Assembly (NCBI RefSeq): GCF_934561735.1 | Contig: NZ_CAKTGT010000004.1 | Span: 1 to 64,000, forward strand | Length of the DNA: 64,000 bases | Origin: an uncultured Eubacterium sp. | Lineage (GTDB): Bacteria; Bacillota; Clostridia; Oscillospirales; Acutalibacteraceae | Reading direction: 5' to 3' | Shown: in pieces, positions 7,385 through 16,394 of the stretch | How the letters are laid out: every line of letters starts with the position of its first letter | How positions within the stretch are numbered: the first letter of the stretch is position 1 | Made by a program: the position numbers and the translations under genes | Notes under the pieces: model-generated | The model's input: only the letters and a program-made list of their open reading frames with translations | What the model was told of the DNA's origin: nothing | Databases searched by the model: none

Positions 7385-9100
7385 TTATTTCATAAATTCG
7401 CCCGCTGCCGCAACCATAGTATCGGCAAGTGCGTGTGCACTTTCCTTGCTTGTGCCGATTGCGGTGATATAAGCCTTGATTTTAGGCTCCGTGCCCGACG
7501 GTCGAACGATAACTTTGTTGCCGTTTACAAGGTCAAAGGCAAGAACATTTGATTTTGGCAAATCTATTGTTTTGGAAGGAGAACCGTCTGCAAATGTTAC
7601 GGTTGAAGTTTTGTAATCCGAAACGGCGGTTACAGGCATACCGGCAATTTCTTTTGGTGAATCGCTGCGTAAAGTGCCCATAATTGATGCCATTTTGTCC
7701 ATACCTGCCGCACCCTCAAAGGTGTAAGACTCAACAACATTTGCATAGTAGCCGAATTCCTCATAAAGAGAATTCATAACATCAACAAGGTTCATATTTT
7801 TTGTTTTGTAATAAGCCGCCATTTCGCAAATAAGCATTGAAGCGACAACTGCGTCCTTATCCCTTGCGTGAGTACCTGCAAGATAACCGTAGCTTTCCTC
7901 AAAGCCCATAACAAAGTCACTTGCTCTGCCCTCTTCCTCAAGGTTGGTGATAAGCTCGCCGATATACTTAAATCCGGTAAGAAGATTTTTAAATGTACAG
8001 TTATACTTTTTTGCGATAACTTCTGCAAGGTCGGTTGAAACAAAGGATTTAACAGCAATTGCCGACGACGGCAATGTGCCCTTTGCCTTACGCTCGGAAA
8101 GAATATAATTGAGGAGCATCGCACCTACTTCATTACCGCTCAAAAGGACAGGCTCGCCCTTGTCATCGGGAACCGCAATACCCACTCTGTCGCAATCCGG
8201 GTCGGTTGCAAGGAGCAAATCGGCGTTGATGGTTTTATTCATCTCAAGTCCGAGTTCAAACACCTGCTTGATTTCGGGATTTGGAAACGGACAAGTCGGG
8301 AAGTTACCGTCCGGATTTTCCTGCTCGGGAACAACATAAACATTTTTAACACCGATTCTGTCAAGGATTCGGCGAACCGGCTTGTTGCCCGTACCGTTAA
8401 GCGGAGTGTAAATAACCTTCAAATCCGCATTCTTTACAATATCGGGATTGATGCACTGCTTTTGAACCTCATCAAGGAACAATTCGATAACATCCTGACC
8501 GATATATTCAATCATACCGTCGGCAACAGCCTTGTCAAAATCAACTTTTTTGATACCGGTAAAATAATCTACCTTTTGAATAAATCCATATGTTTCGGCA
8601 GCTTCCTCATCGGTCATCTGATAGCCCTTTGGATTGTAGCACTTATATCCGTTGTACTTGGCCGGGTTATGCGAAGCTGTTAAAATAATACCGCTTGAGG
8701 TGTGGAAGTGACGAATTGCAAATGACAGGCAAGGAGTAGGTTCAAGTTCGTCATAAATATACACCTTAATTCCGTTTGCAGCCAAAACGCTTGCCGCTTC
8801 CCTGCTGAAATATTCGGACTTAATTCTGCTGTCGTAACCGATAGCCACAGACGGCGACTCGTAATGAGCGTTTAAAAAATCCGCAAGTCCCTGAGTTGCT
8901 CTGCCAACAGTGTAAATGTTCATTCTGTTTGTGCCTGCACCGATTACTCCACGAAGACCGGCAGTACCGAATTCGAGCGAACGATAAAATCTGTCCAATA
9001 TTTCATCATCGTTGCCCTTAATGCTTTCAAGTTCGGCGGTAAGGTCAGGGTCACCCGTTGCCTTTTGCAACCATTCATTATATAAAGCGTTAATATCCAT
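7385..9100 (-). CDS. pgcA: phosphoglucomutase/phosphomannomutase
   Basis: 571 residues from the ATG at 9100 (AAAGGAG seven bases before it; a longer frame to 9130 lacks a site). Interconverts glucose-1-P and glucose-6-P (or mannose forms). The phosphoserine loop TASHNPAKYNGYK, the metal loop DPDCDRVG, the sugar-binding GFEESYGYL and the phosphate-binding RPSGTEPKIK are all present and ordered as in the alpha-phosphohexomutase family. It would feed nucleotide-sugar synthesis for the capsule locus in this window. Symbol by similarity to the Bacillus 580-residue type. Confidence 0.93.
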   Translation of the reverse strand: MDINALYNEWLQKATGDPDLTAELESIKGNDDEILDRFYRSLEFGTAGLRGVIGAGTNRMNIYTVGRATQGLADFLNAHYESPSVAIGYDSRIKSEYFSREAASVLAANGIKVYIYDELEPTPCLSFAIRHFHTSSGIILTASHNPAKYNGYKCYNPKGYQMTDEEAAETYGFIQKVDYFTGIKKVDFDKAVADGMIEYIGQDVIELFLDEVQKQCINPDIVKNADLKVIYTPLNGTGNKPVRRILDRIGVKNVYVVPEQENPDGNFPTCPFPNPEIKQVFELGLEMNKTINADLLLATDPDCDRVGIAVPDDKGEPVLLSGNEVGAMLLNYILSERKAKGTLPSSAIAVKSFVSTDLAEVIAKKYNCTFKNLLTGFKYIGELITNLEEEGRASDFVMGFEESYGYLAGTHARDKDAVVASMLICEMAAYYKTKNMNLVDVMNSLYEEFGYYANVVESYTFEGAAGMDKMASIMGTLRSDSPKEIAGMPVTAVSDYKTSTVTFADGSPSKTIDLPKSNVLAFDLVNGNKVIVRPSGTEPKIKAYITAIGTSKESAHALADTMVAAAGEFMK

Positions 9101-9144
9101 AGCAAACTCCTTTGTATATTTTGGTGTCAATAAAACATAATCCT

Positions 9145-9173
9145 ATTTTAAACTTATTATTGGGTGTTGTCAA
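9145..9173 (-). promoter_or_regulatory. sigma-A promoter for phosphoglucomutase
   Basis: Minus strand TTGACA (9168-9173), 17 bases, TAAAAT (9145-9150). Its -35 hexamer overlaps the -35 of the divergent promoter on the other strand. Confidence 0.7.
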
Positions 9174-9195
9174 TATTTCAAATATAATGTATAAT
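9167..9195 (+). promoter_or_regulatory. sigma-A promoter for acyltransferase-comM
   Basis: TTGTCA (9167-9172), 17 bases, TATAAT (9190-9195), 30 bases before the acyltransferase start. Confidence 0.75.
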
Positions 9196-9224
9196 AATTA
9201 TTAACAAAATTTTTGGTGAAGAAA

Positions 9225-10229
9225 ATGAAAAAGAGAATTGCACTGTGGGACAATCTTAAGTTCCTGTTAATTATATTTGTTGTAATCGGGCATTATACCC
9301 AACAATTCAGAGCGGATAACGAAATATTACAAAGAATTTATGTATTCATCTATTCGTTTCATATGCCGATTTTTATATTTGTTACGGGTTTGTTTTCAAA
9401 AAAAGCCGTGGACGAAAAAAACATTAAAAAAGCTTTGCCGTATCTTACCTGTTTTTTTACGACAACGCTGATACTTTTTATAACAAAAGCATTGCTCGGT
9501 TGGGCACCGGTTTTTGAATTGTTCAGTCCGTCGGGAATTTCGTGGTACCTGATGTCAATGTTCTTTATGTTTTTGATAACAATGCTCATAAAGGATTACA
9601 AGCCTCAATACATATTTGTGCTGTCGCTCATTATAGGGGTTATGTGCGGATTTGTACAAACAGAAAATCCCGACTTCTTCACTTGGATGAGAACGCTTAC
9701 ATTTTATCCGTTTTTCTGTTTGGGCTACATATCCGACCGAGAGAAAATCGAAAAAGCGACAAACAAGATAAGTATAAAAATCACGGCTGTAATATTTTTT
9801 GTTGCAATTTATCTGCTGATATATTTCTATCCAAAGCAAGCAAACAAAATCAGCAGATTAAATACGGCAAGGCACACATATTCGGAATTGGGCAGATTTG
9901 CACCATACGGATGGGAGCTGCGGCTTTTGACATACGCAATTTCATTTGCCGCAATATTTTTGCTTATAAGCCTTATTCCGAGGAAAAAAATCAAAGGCTT
10001 CACCTCTTTGGGTGAACGCACCCTCGGAATATATATGTTCCATTATGTAATCATATACACTGCCGTATATGTATTAAAGATTCAAAATATATTCAAATCA
10101 ACATCCGACATCGGATTTGCGTATTTTATTATTTTGATTGCAATATTGACCGCATATATTTGCTCAAACAAAGGATGTAATTATATTGCACAAAAATTAT
10201 TTTCGGCAAAAGACAAACTGAAAGGATAA
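9225..10229 (+). CDS. acyltransferase family 3-like integral membrane protein
   Basis: 334 residues from the ATG at 9225, preceded by GGTGA; TTG 9213 and GTG 9216 are possible alternatives. The opening RIALWDNLKFLLIIFVVIGH with its conserved histidine is the hallmark of acyltransferase-3/OpgC-like proteins, which move acyl groups onto cell-surface sugars. About ten hydrophobic segments follow (for example FHMPIFIFVTGLF, FLLISLIPR, IYMFHYVIIYTAVYV). Target polymer unknown. Three bases separate it from the ComM-like gene. Confidence 0.8.
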   Translation: MKKRIALWDNLKFLLIIFVVIGHYTQQFRADNEILQRIYVFIYSFHMPIFIFVTGLFSKKAVDEKNIKKALPYLTCFFTTTLILFITKALLGWAPVFELFSPSGISWYLMSMFFMFLITMLIKDYKPQYIFVLSLIIGVMCGFVQTENPDFFTWMRTLTFYPFFCLGYISDREKIEKATNKISIKITAVIFFVAIYLLIYFYPKQANKISRLNTARHTYSELGRFAPYGWELRLLTYAISFAAIFLLISLIPRKKIKGFTSLGERTLGIYMFHYVIIYTAVYVLKIQNIFKSTSDIGFAYFIILIAILTAYICSNKGCNYIAQKLFSAKDKLKG

Positions 10230-10232
10230 ATT

Positions 10233-11759
10233 ATGTTTGCTAAAGTAAAAAGCGAAGGACTATTGGGAATAGAAAGCTACGATGTTGAGGTTGAAGCCGA
10301 CCTCAGCTCGGGCATGCCGAGATTTGACCTTGTAGGTTTGCCCGATGCGGCAGTAAAGGAAAGCCGTGAGCGTGTAAGAGCCTCAATCAAAAACTGCGGC
10401 TTTGACTTCCCCGTTTCTCGAATAACGGTTAACATTGCACCTGCAGACATCAAAAAAGCGGGTGCTGTGTACGACTTGCCTATACTTGTTTCAATACTGA
10501 AAGCAAGCGGTCAAATCAAAGCAAACTTGGATGATTTTGCATTTATCGGCGAACTGTCGCTTGACGGTGAAATACGCAAAGCAAACGGTGTTTTGCCTAT
10601 GGTACTTCGTGCAAAAGAAAAAAACATCGGTGCGATATTTGTGCCGTATCAAAACGCATTTGAAGCAAGCGTTGTAAAAGGTATTGATATTTATCCGGCA
10701 AAGAGCATAAAAGAGATTGTTGCACACCTTGATTTTGGCAAGCTCATTGAGCCTGTTTCTCACGATATAAACGATAACGATATGCTTAAAGAAGAACTTG
10801 ATTTTGCCGATGTGCGAGGTCAGGAAGCCGCAAAAAGAGCTATTGAGATTGCCGCGGCAGGCTCACATAACCTGATTATGATCGGACCTCCGGGCACGGG
10901 TAAATCAATGCTTGCAAAACGCATAGGCTCAATTCTTCCCGATATGACATTTGATGAAAAGATTGAAACCACAACAATTTATTCCGTTGCCGGAATGTTG
11001 CCTGAAAATGTAAAATTAATATCAAAACGGCCGTTCAGAAGTCCGCATCACACAATATCGGCACAAGGACTCACGGGAGGCGGAACAAACCTTCGCCCGG
11101 GAGAAATTTCGCTTGCACACAACGGCGTGCTGTTTATGGACGAATTCCCGGAATTTGACAGGCGAACAAAAGAGTCGCTCCGTCAACCGCTTGAAGATTC
11201 AAAGGTGACAATCAGCCGTGCCGGAGGCTCAATCAGCTATCCTGCAAACCTGATGGTAATTGCCGCAATGAACCCTTGTCCGTGCGGCTATCTCGGTCAT
11301 CCCACAACACCGTGCAGATGCTCGGATGCGGCAAAACGAAAATATCAAAACAAAATATCGGGTCCGCTCCTTGACAGAATGGACATACATATAGAAGTGC
11401 AAAATGTGGAATACGAAACCATATCAAGCAAGGAAAAGGCGGAAAGCTCGGCTGAAATCAAAAAACGCGTTAACAAAGCGAGAGCGATTCAGCAAAAGCG
11501 TTTTGAGGGAACAGGTATTACATGCAATGCAAAAATGACTCCTGCCGCAACGCAAAAATACTGTACAATGTCGCCGCAAGCCGATGCAATGATGAAAAAC
11601 AGCTTTGAAAAGCTCGGAATGTCGGGCAGAGCGTACGACAAAATTTTGCGTGTAGCAAGAACTATTGCCGACCTTGACGGAAGCGAAAACATTGAGGTTC
11701 AGCACATTGCGGAAGCATTGCAATACCGTGCACTCGACCGTAAATACTGGAGCATATAA
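10233..11759 (+). CDS. comM: YifB/ComM-family Mg-chelatase-like AAA+ ATPase
   Basis: 508 residues. N-terminal Lon-protease-like domain (DLVGLPDAAVKESRERVRA), then the AAA+ core with Walker A GPPGTGKS (near residue 219), Walker B VLFMDEFPEF, and a Zn-type CPCGYLGHPTTPCRC insertion; C-terminal Mg-chelatase domain. The family helicase ComM promotes branch migration during natural transformation; in Firmicutes the role is less clear. Ribosome site AAAGGA overlaps the stop of the acyltransferase gene, so the two are co-transcribed. Confidence 0.93.
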   Translation: MFAKVKSEGLLGIESYDVEVEADLSSGMPRFDLVGLPDAAVKESRERVRASIKNCGFDFPVSRITVNIAPADIKKAGAVYDLPILVSILKASGQIKANLDDFAFIGELSLDGEIRKANGVLPMVLRAKEKNIGAIFVPYQNAFEASVVKGIDIYPAKSIKEIVAHLDFGKLIEPVSHDINDNDMLKEELDFADVRGQEAAKRAIEIAAAGSHNLIMIGPPGTGKSMLAKRIGSILPDMTFDEKIETTTIYSVAGMLPENVKLISKRPFRSPHHTISAQGLTGGGTNLRPGEISLAHNGVLFMDEFPEFDRRTKESLRQPLEDSKVTISRAGGSISYPANLMVIAAMNPCPCGYLGHPTTPCRCSDAAKRKYQNKISGPLLDRMDIHIEVQNVEYETISSKEKAESSAEIKKRVNKARAIQQKRFEGTGITCNAKMTPAATQKYCTMSPQADAMMKNSFEKLGMSGRAYDKILRVARTIADLDGSENIEVQHIAEALQYRALDRKYWSI

Positions 11760-11761
11760 TT

Positions 11762-11790
11762 AAAGACGGAGATTTGATTTCTCCGTCTTT
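11762..11790. terminator. bidirectional rho-independent terminator
   Basis: Eleven-bp perfect stem AAAGACGGAGA / TCTCCGTCTTT with 7-base loop, shared by convergent comM and the PHP gene; the PHP stop codon overlaps its right edge. Confidence 0.85.
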
Positions 11791-12686
11791 TATAATAACC
11801 CCTTATTTTTGAATATTGACATAGTTTTGCTCATTTGTTCCTCAAAGAACTTCCGCTCAATTTCGGTAAATCCGTCAGGAGATATTTCACCGATATTTTG
11901 CACCTTGTTTGCACCGTGGAAGTCAGAGCCTGCCGTGAAGCAGATATTAAGGTTGCTGTACTTTTTGCACCTATCGACAATCAGTTTGCGAAAATCGGCA
12001 TTTTGTTTATAATGCCACAATTCAACACCGACCGTATCGGTAAAGCCTGCCGCAATTTTTGCAATTTCGTCTGTTTCTTCGTCATCAAAAGCATATTCAA
12101 CAAAATGAGCAATGCTCGGCATACCACCGCAAAGGGTAATTGCGGCTATACCTTCTTCGTATGTCATTTCCCGTCTTTTAGAAAAATACTTTGATTTTGT
12201 ATTAATCAAAGTTTTAAACGCATCGCTCACAGACGAAGTTATGCCTTTATCGGTTAAATAGCGTGCAATATGAACACGGTTAACAAAGCCGTCACCGTTC
12301 AAAGTTGAAAGAAATTCGCCGTAATCAACATCAAAATCCACAGACAAATTGTCTACAATCTGCTTGATTTGAACTGTTTTAGACTCATTTTCTCTGTCCA
12401 AAAGAGAGAGAAGCGGAGCAAATTTTTTACCCGCAAAATCATCGTTAACATTAAAATACCCGAGCAGATGCAGTTTTTTACCGTTATGCTTTGTTGACAA
12501 TTCAATCCCGGCAATTTTATGTGGCAATTCACAGGTCATTTCTTTTAAAACATCGACACTTTGAATATTATTATGGTCGGTTATTGCAACATATTCAAAA
12601 TTATTTTTTCTTGCATATTCAACAATTTGCGGCACGGTAAAAGTACCGTCGGAGAATGTTGAGTGCATATGCATATCGATTTTCAT
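11790..12686 (-). CDS. PHP-domain phosphoesterase (TrpH/RNase AM-like)
   Basis: 298 residues. The N-terminal MKIDMHMHSTFSDGT and AITDHNN motifs give the HxH and DH metal ligands of the PHP fold; GIELST, a later HFVEYAF and a C-terminal GSDFHG complete the metal site. Size and motif set fit the YciV/TrpH group, which removes 5'-nucleotides from short RNA or dephosphorylates nucleotide 3',5'-bisphosphates. Start follows GGTGATG. Single gene between two terminators. Confidence 0.85.
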   Translation of the reverse strand: MKIDMHMHSTFSDGTFTVPQIVEYARKNNFEYVAITDHNNIQSVDVLKEMTCELPHKIAGIELSTKHNGKKLHLLGYFNVNDDFAGKKFAPLLSLLDRENESKTVQIKQIVDNLSVDFDVDYGEFLSTLNGDGFVNRVHIARYLTDKGITSSVSDAFKTLINTKSKYFSKRREMTYEEGIAAITLCGGMPSIAHFVEYAFDDEETDEIAKIAAGFTDTVGVELWHYKQNADFRKLIVDRCKKYSNLNICFTAGSDFHGANKVQNIGEISPDGFTEIERKFFEEQMSKTMSIFKNKGLL

Positions 12687-12703
12687 AACATCACCGTATC
12701 ATC

Positions 12704-12740
12704 AAAAAACTGCCTTGCATTATTATTTGCAAAGCAGTTT
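12704..12740 (-). terminator. rho-independent terminator of the amino-acid-binding lipoprotein gene
   Basis: Thirteen-bp stem (12728-12740 with 12707-12719, one G.U), 8-base loop, then TTTTTT on the minus strand. Confidence 0.85.
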
Positions 12741-12747
12741 GTTTTTA

Positions 12748-13602
12748 TTAATCATCACCGTCTGTTTGATAGTTAAATGACGAAGCATTGTAGCCGAAAT
12801 ACTTTTCAACAAGCGGAGTGAATTCATCGCCGTCGCCGTACTTTTCAGACTTCATTTCACGAATAGCCTCGTTGATTGAATCTTTCCATCCGCTGTTTTT
12901 TGCACAGGCAATAACATATTCGATTGTATCAAGTTCACCGTCTATAATATCATAAGTATTTGCCTTTGCACTGTCGGTAGGACAATAAGTAAGTTCATCA
13001 ATAACAACGGCATCATACTTTGTACCTAAGCTTTTAGTTGATTCATCCAATGTTATAGTTTCAACGGATGCACATCTGTTATAAATCGCAGTGTTTTTTT
13101 CAAGTGCCGATTTGGCAACAGTACCTACAACGCCAACCTTTGCACCGTCAATATCATTATAAGTTTTTATATTACTGCCCTTCGGCACAATAGTGATAAC
13201 TCTGTTTGAAATAATAGGGTCTGTATATGAATAATCTTTGTTGAATGTTCCGCTGTCTTTTGCAACCTTACCGAAAAGAAGACATGCGCTGTACTCTCTT
13301 TCGGAGCTGTCATAAAAACCGCCATCCTCTTCAAGGGTATAGCCATCGTTTACCTTTTCAAAACGGTAATTTTTAAGGTCGCCCTTTACACTGTCAAAAA
13401 TTGCCTCCCACAAGTCAGCCTCAAAGCCGCTTGCTTTGCCGTTTTTAACATTAGTAATAAACGGTGACGCCTCACTTATATATCCGATAATCGCAGTGCC
13501 ACTGCTGTATTTTTCCGCATTTTGATTTGAACAGCCGGAAAAACACATTGCAATAACGGCAACGGCACAAAGCACTGCACCGATTTTTTTGATAAATTTC
13601 AT
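12748..13602 (-). CDS. extracellular solute-binding lipoprotein, amino-acid (family 3) type
   Basis: 284 residues from ATG 13602 (GGAGG eight bases upstream). Lys-rich N-terminus, hydrophobic stretch and lipobox FSGC (C about 24) make it a lipoprotein. The body follows the type 3 periplasmic binding fold: GYISEASPF near the mature start, ASGFEADLWEAIF, a run of 'motion' strands such as AKVGVVGTVAKSALE, and YDAVVIDELTYC. It would capture an amino acid or similar small molecule for an ABC importer, but no permease or ATPase gene is adjacent, so the gene is an orphan here. Promoter and terminator flank it closely as a monocistron. Confidence 0.82.
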   Translation of the reverse strand: MKFIKKIGAVLCAVAVIAMCFSGCSNQNAEKYSSGTAIIGYISEASPFITNVKNGKASGFEADLWEAIFDSVKGDLKNYRFEKVNDGYTLEEDGGFYDSSEREYSACLLFGKVAKDSGTFNKDYSYTDPIISNRVITIVPKGSNIKTYNDIDGAKVGVVGTVAKSALEKNTAIYNRCASVETITLDESTKSLGTKYDAVVIDELTYCPTDSAKANTYDIIDGELDTIEYVIACAKNSGWKDSINEAIREMKSEKYGDGDEFTPLVEKYFGYNASSFNYQTDGDD

Positions 13603-13628
13603 AGGAAAGCCTCCAATCGTATAAAACA

Positions 13629-13657
13629 ATTTTATATTATATTCGCTCCAAAGTCAA
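13629..13657 (-). promoter_or_regulatory. sigma-A promoter of the binding-protein gene
   Basis: Minus strand TTGACT, 17 bases, TAAAAT. Confidence 0.55.
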
Positions 13658-13699
13658 GAAATAATGTTCTTTTTTACCTATGTTTTACACTCAACTTTC

Positions 13700-13727
13700 T
13701 TGACAACCAAAATAAAAGGTTTATAAT
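13700..13727 (+). promoter_or_regulatory. sigma-A promoter of ilvA-ridA
   Basis: TTGACA (13700-13705), 16-base spacer, TATAAT (13722-13727), 48 bases before the threonine dehydratase start. Confidence 0.8.
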
Positions 13728-13774
13728 AGATATATCTTATTTCTATTATAAACAGATTAGTAAGGGGAAATATC

Positions 13775-14974
13775 ATGCTATCATTAGACAGAGTATACAA
13801 AGCCTCCACCGTTCTCAAAGAAATTATCAGAGAAACGGATTTGATTGCGGCACCTAAGCTTCACCAAGGTTGCAATGTTTACCTTAAAACAGAAAACCTT
13901 CAGGTTACGGGTTCATTCAAAATCAGAGGTTCATACTTCAAAATCAGCCAGCTAACGGAAGAAGAAAAGCAAAAAGGCGTTATCGCCTGCTCTGCCGGCA
14001 ACCATGCACAGGGTGTTGCACTTGCGGCTACCAAAAACGGAATTAAATCAATCATCTGCTTGCCGGACGGTGCTCCTATCAGCAAGGTAGAAGCCACAAA
14101 AAGATACGGCGCAGAGGTTTGCCTTGTAAAAGGCGTGTATGACGACGCATACAACAAAGCACTTGAACTCAAAGACGAAAAGGGCCTTACATTTATTCAT
14201 CCGTTTAACGACCCCGATGTTATTGCAGGTCAAGGCACAATCGGTCTTGAAATTCTCAACCAACTCCCTAATGCCGATGTTGTTGTTGTACCTATCGGCG
14301 GCGGCGGACTTATCAGCGGCATTGCCTACACAATCAAACAATTAAAGCCAAACTGCAAGGTATACGGCGTTCAGGCTGCCGGTGCTCCGTCTATGGAACA
14401 CTCAATCGCAGACGGCGAGATTGAAACCCTCGACACGGTTAACACCATTGCCGACGGTATTGCCGTTAAAACTCCGGGCTCGCTTACATATGATATTTGC
14501 AACGAATATGTTGACGGAATCGTTACCGTATCCGATGACGAAATAGCACTTGCAATTCTTACACTTCTTGAACAGCAAAAGCTCATTGCCGAAGGTGCCG
14601 GTGCAGTTCCCGTTGCCGCTGTTATGAACGGCAAAATCCCTGATATTGACGGCAAAAATGTTGTTTGCGTTGTATCGGGCGGCAACATTGATGTTACCAT
14701 TCTTTCAAGAGTCATCGAGCGTGGTCTTAAAATGGGCGGCAGAACAGCCGACATTGTTATTGCCCTTTCGGACAAGCCGGGTCAGCTTTCGGGCGTAAGC
14801 CAGATTGTTGCCGAGCAAGGCGCAAATGTTGTTTCCGTTAACTATGACTCAACCGACCTTGATATGAACATTACAGACTGCTATCTTAAAATCGGCGTTG
14901 AAACAAGAAACTTTGAGCACATTGTATCTGTTAAAAAAGCTCTTACAGACGCAGGCTTTAAGGTATTGGAATAA
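13775..14974 (+). CDS. ilvA: threonine dehydratase (threonine ammonia-lyase)
   Basis: 399 residues. Deaminates threonine to 2-oxobutanoate using PLP. PLP lysine in VTGSFKIRG, Asn in SAGNHAQG, and the phosphate-binding glycine loop IGGGGLISG are intact; a single ACT domain occupies about residues 325-399 (ALSDKPGQLSGVSQIVAEQG), the layout of the shorter clostridial enzymes (allosterically regulated, biosynthetic or catabolic). Ribosome site AAGGGGA precedes the ATG. The next gene, 18 bases on, encodes RidA, which clears the reactive enamine this enzyme releases. Confidence 0.94.
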   Translation: MLSLDRVYKASTVLKEIIRETDLIAAPKLHQGCNVYLKTENLQVTGSFKIRGSYFKISQLTEEEKQKGVIACSAGNHAQGVALAATKNGIKSIICLPDGAPISKVEATKRYGAEVCLVKGVYDDAYNKALELKDEKGLTFIHPFNDPDVIAGQGTIGLEILNQLPNADVVVVPIGGGGLISGIAYTIKQLKPNCKVYGVQAAGAPSMEHSIADGEIETLDTVNTIADGIAVKTPGSLTYDICNEYVDGIVTVSDDEIALAILTLLEQQKLIAEGAGAVPVAAVMNGKIPDIDGKNVVCVVSGGNIDVTILSRVIERGLKMGGRTADIVIALSDKPGQLSGVSQIVAEQGANVVSVNYDSTDLDMNITDCYLKIGVETRNFEHIVSVKKALTDAGFKVLE

Positions 14975-14992
14975 TCAAAAGGAGATATTAAT

Positions 14993-15364
14993 ATGGAATA
15001 TGTAGCAACAAACAACGCACCAAACGCTATCGGACCTTATTCACAGGCTGTAAAAGCAAACGGTTTACTTTTCACCTCGGGTCAAATCGCTATCAACCCT
15101 GCAACCAACACAGTTGAGGCAAAAACAATCGAGGAGCAAACAACTCAGGTTTGCGAAAATCTCAAGGCTGTTGTTGAAGCCGCAGGTACAGATATGAGCA
15201 AGGTTGTAAAGACGGTTTGCTTTTTGGCAGACATCAACGACTTTGGCGCTTTCAACGAGATTTACGGCAAGTACTTCACTTCAAAGCCGGCAAGAAGCTG
15301 TGTAGCAGTTAAAGACCTTCCAAAGGGCGTTCTTTGCGAGGTTGAACTCATCGCCGAATTATAA
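14993..15364 (+). CDS. ridA: RidA family enamine/imine deaminase
   Basis: 123 residues, usual length for the YjgF/YER057c/UK114 family. Conserved APNAIGPYSQAVKANGLLFTSGQ opening (quoted in part: APNAIGPYSQAV), and the C-terminal PARSCVAVKDLPKG with the arginine that binds the substrate carboxylate. Hydrolyses 2-aminocrotonate and 2-aminoacrylate, the products of threonine and serine dehydratases, so co-transcription with ilvA is functionally coherent. AAAGGAGA precedes the ATG and a terminator follows. Confidence 0.95.
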   Translation: MEYVATNNAPNAIGPYSQAVKANGLLFTSGQIAINPATNTVEAKTIEEQTTQVCENLKAVVEAAGTDMSKVVKTVCFLADINDFGAFNEIYGKYFTSKPARSCVAVKDLPKGVLCEVELIAEL

Positions 15365-15389
15365 AATAAAACACTGTTAACCTAAATAG

Positions 15390-15424
15390 CCGTCCTAAGT
15401 TAAAATGCTTAGGACGGTTTTTAT
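15390..15424 (+). terminator. rho-independent terminator of ilvA-ridA
   Basis: Ten-bp stem CCGTCCTAAG / CTTAGGACGG, 8-base loop, then TTTTTAT. Confidence 0.88.
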
Positions 15425-15434
15425 ACTTTATACT

Positions 15435-15671
15435 TTATTTTATTCTTTTCTCAATTTCTATAACAATATCACTCATATTAATATCAAGTGCAGTAGCAAT
15501 TCTGTAAAGGGTTTCAAGAGTAGGCTTTCTTTCACCTCGTTCAATCGCAGACAAATGTGTTCTTCCTATATCGGCAAGACCACTTAAAACCTCTTGCGAA
15601 ATCCCTTTCTTTTTTCTAAATTCATGTATAACCTCACCAACGATTTTTGCATCAAGAGTAGGCACAAACAT
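15435..15671 (-). CDS. XRE-family helix-turn-helix regulator
   Basis: 78 residues. A single HTH_3 domain (about residues 12-66: EFRKKKGISQEVLSGLADI, HLSAIERGERKPTLETLYRI) and little else. GAGGTGA precedes the ATG. Divergent from the DUF5067-type membrane protein 117 bases away, so that gene is its most likely target (inference). Such one-domain regulators are common in chromosomal accessory loci. Confidence 0.88.
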   Translation of the reverse strand: MFVPTLDAKIVGEVIHEFRKKKGISQEVLSGLADIGRTHLSAIERGERKPTLETLYRIATALDINMSDIVIEIEKRIK

Positions 15672-15726
15672 AAAATCACCTCATAATGATTTTATGATAA
15701 TACTTAATAATTTATGAACACATATG

Positions 15727-15756
15727 TTGACATTTTGTATACTTATGTGTTAATAT
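15727..15756 (+). promoter_or_regulatory. probable promoter of the membrane-anchored DUF5067-like gene
   Basis: TTGACA, 18-base spacer, TAATAT, 33 bases before the gene start; spacing is one base longer than ideal. Confidence 0.45.
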
Positions 15757-15788
15757 AAGCTTATAAAATAAAAGGAGGAGATTTGCTG

Positions 15789-16391
15789 ATGGCAAACAAC
15801 AATTTTCAACAACAAAACAATCCTGAAGTTCAGCAAGCAGTAAACGCAGCACTGAATGAAGAAAAGAAGAAGAAAAAGAAGAAGAAAAAACTTATTATTT
15901 TAGGTGTTATAATTGCTGTAATTATTGTAATTGCAGTTGCCGCTTCCGGTTCAGAATCAAATGATGACACGAACACTTCTTCAAACGAAAACACTACCGT
16001 ATCATCCGTGAATGCCGAAAAGAAAGAAACTGATGAAAATACTATCGGCGACTTTAAATGTATTGTTAAAGGTGCAAAATTAACAAAAGATTGGGAAGGC
16101 AAAGACGCTGTGCTTATCACATACGAATTTACAAATAATTCTGACAGTCCGATAAGCTTTGACGGTGCACTTGACGACAAACTTTATCAAGACGGAATTG
16201 AACTTGAAAGTGCAATTTTAAGCAATGACGAAGAAGCGAAGCTGATTGACGCAGTGGATTTAAAACCGGGAATTACAAAGGAAGTAAAGAAAGCATATTC
16301 TTTGCGTAACAAAAAATCCGAAATCGAAGTGGAAATTCAAGAAGTATTCTCATTCAGCGATGATATGATTAAAACAACAATTAATCTTTAA
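15789..16391 (+). CDS. membrane-anchored protein with DUF5067/DUF4352-like extracellular domain
   Basis: 200 residues from ATG 15789 (AAAGGAGG ten bases upstream). A Gln/Asn-rich head leads into nine consecutive lysines (26-34), one transmembrane helix (about 35-53), an acidic Ser/Thr linker, then a beta-rich domain (about 78-200; IGDFKCIVKGAKL, ITYEFTNNSDSPISF) of the telokin-like type seen in Gram-positive cell-surface proteins. The poly-lysine run is encoded by an unusual A-rich tract. Function unknown. Own promoter and terminator; divergent from an XRE regulator. Confidence 0.65.
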   Translation: MANNNFQQQNNPEVQQAVNAALNEEKKKKKKKKKLIILGVIIAVIIVIAVAASGSESNDDTNTSSNENTTVSSVNAEKKETDENTIGDFKCIVKGAKLTKDWEGKDAVLITYEFTNNSDSPISFDGALDDKLYQDGIELESAILSNDEEAKLIDAVDLKPGITKEVKKAYSLRNKKSEIEVEIQEVFSFSDDMIKTTINL

Positions 16392-16394
16392 ACA

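Noticed and set aside
11790..12686. PHP protein as the missing CpsB tyrosine phosphatase
   Set aside because: Motifs (HMHSTFSDGT, GSDFHG) and length fit the TrpH/YciV nucleotidase group, not CpsB, and it is 34 kb from the capsule operon.
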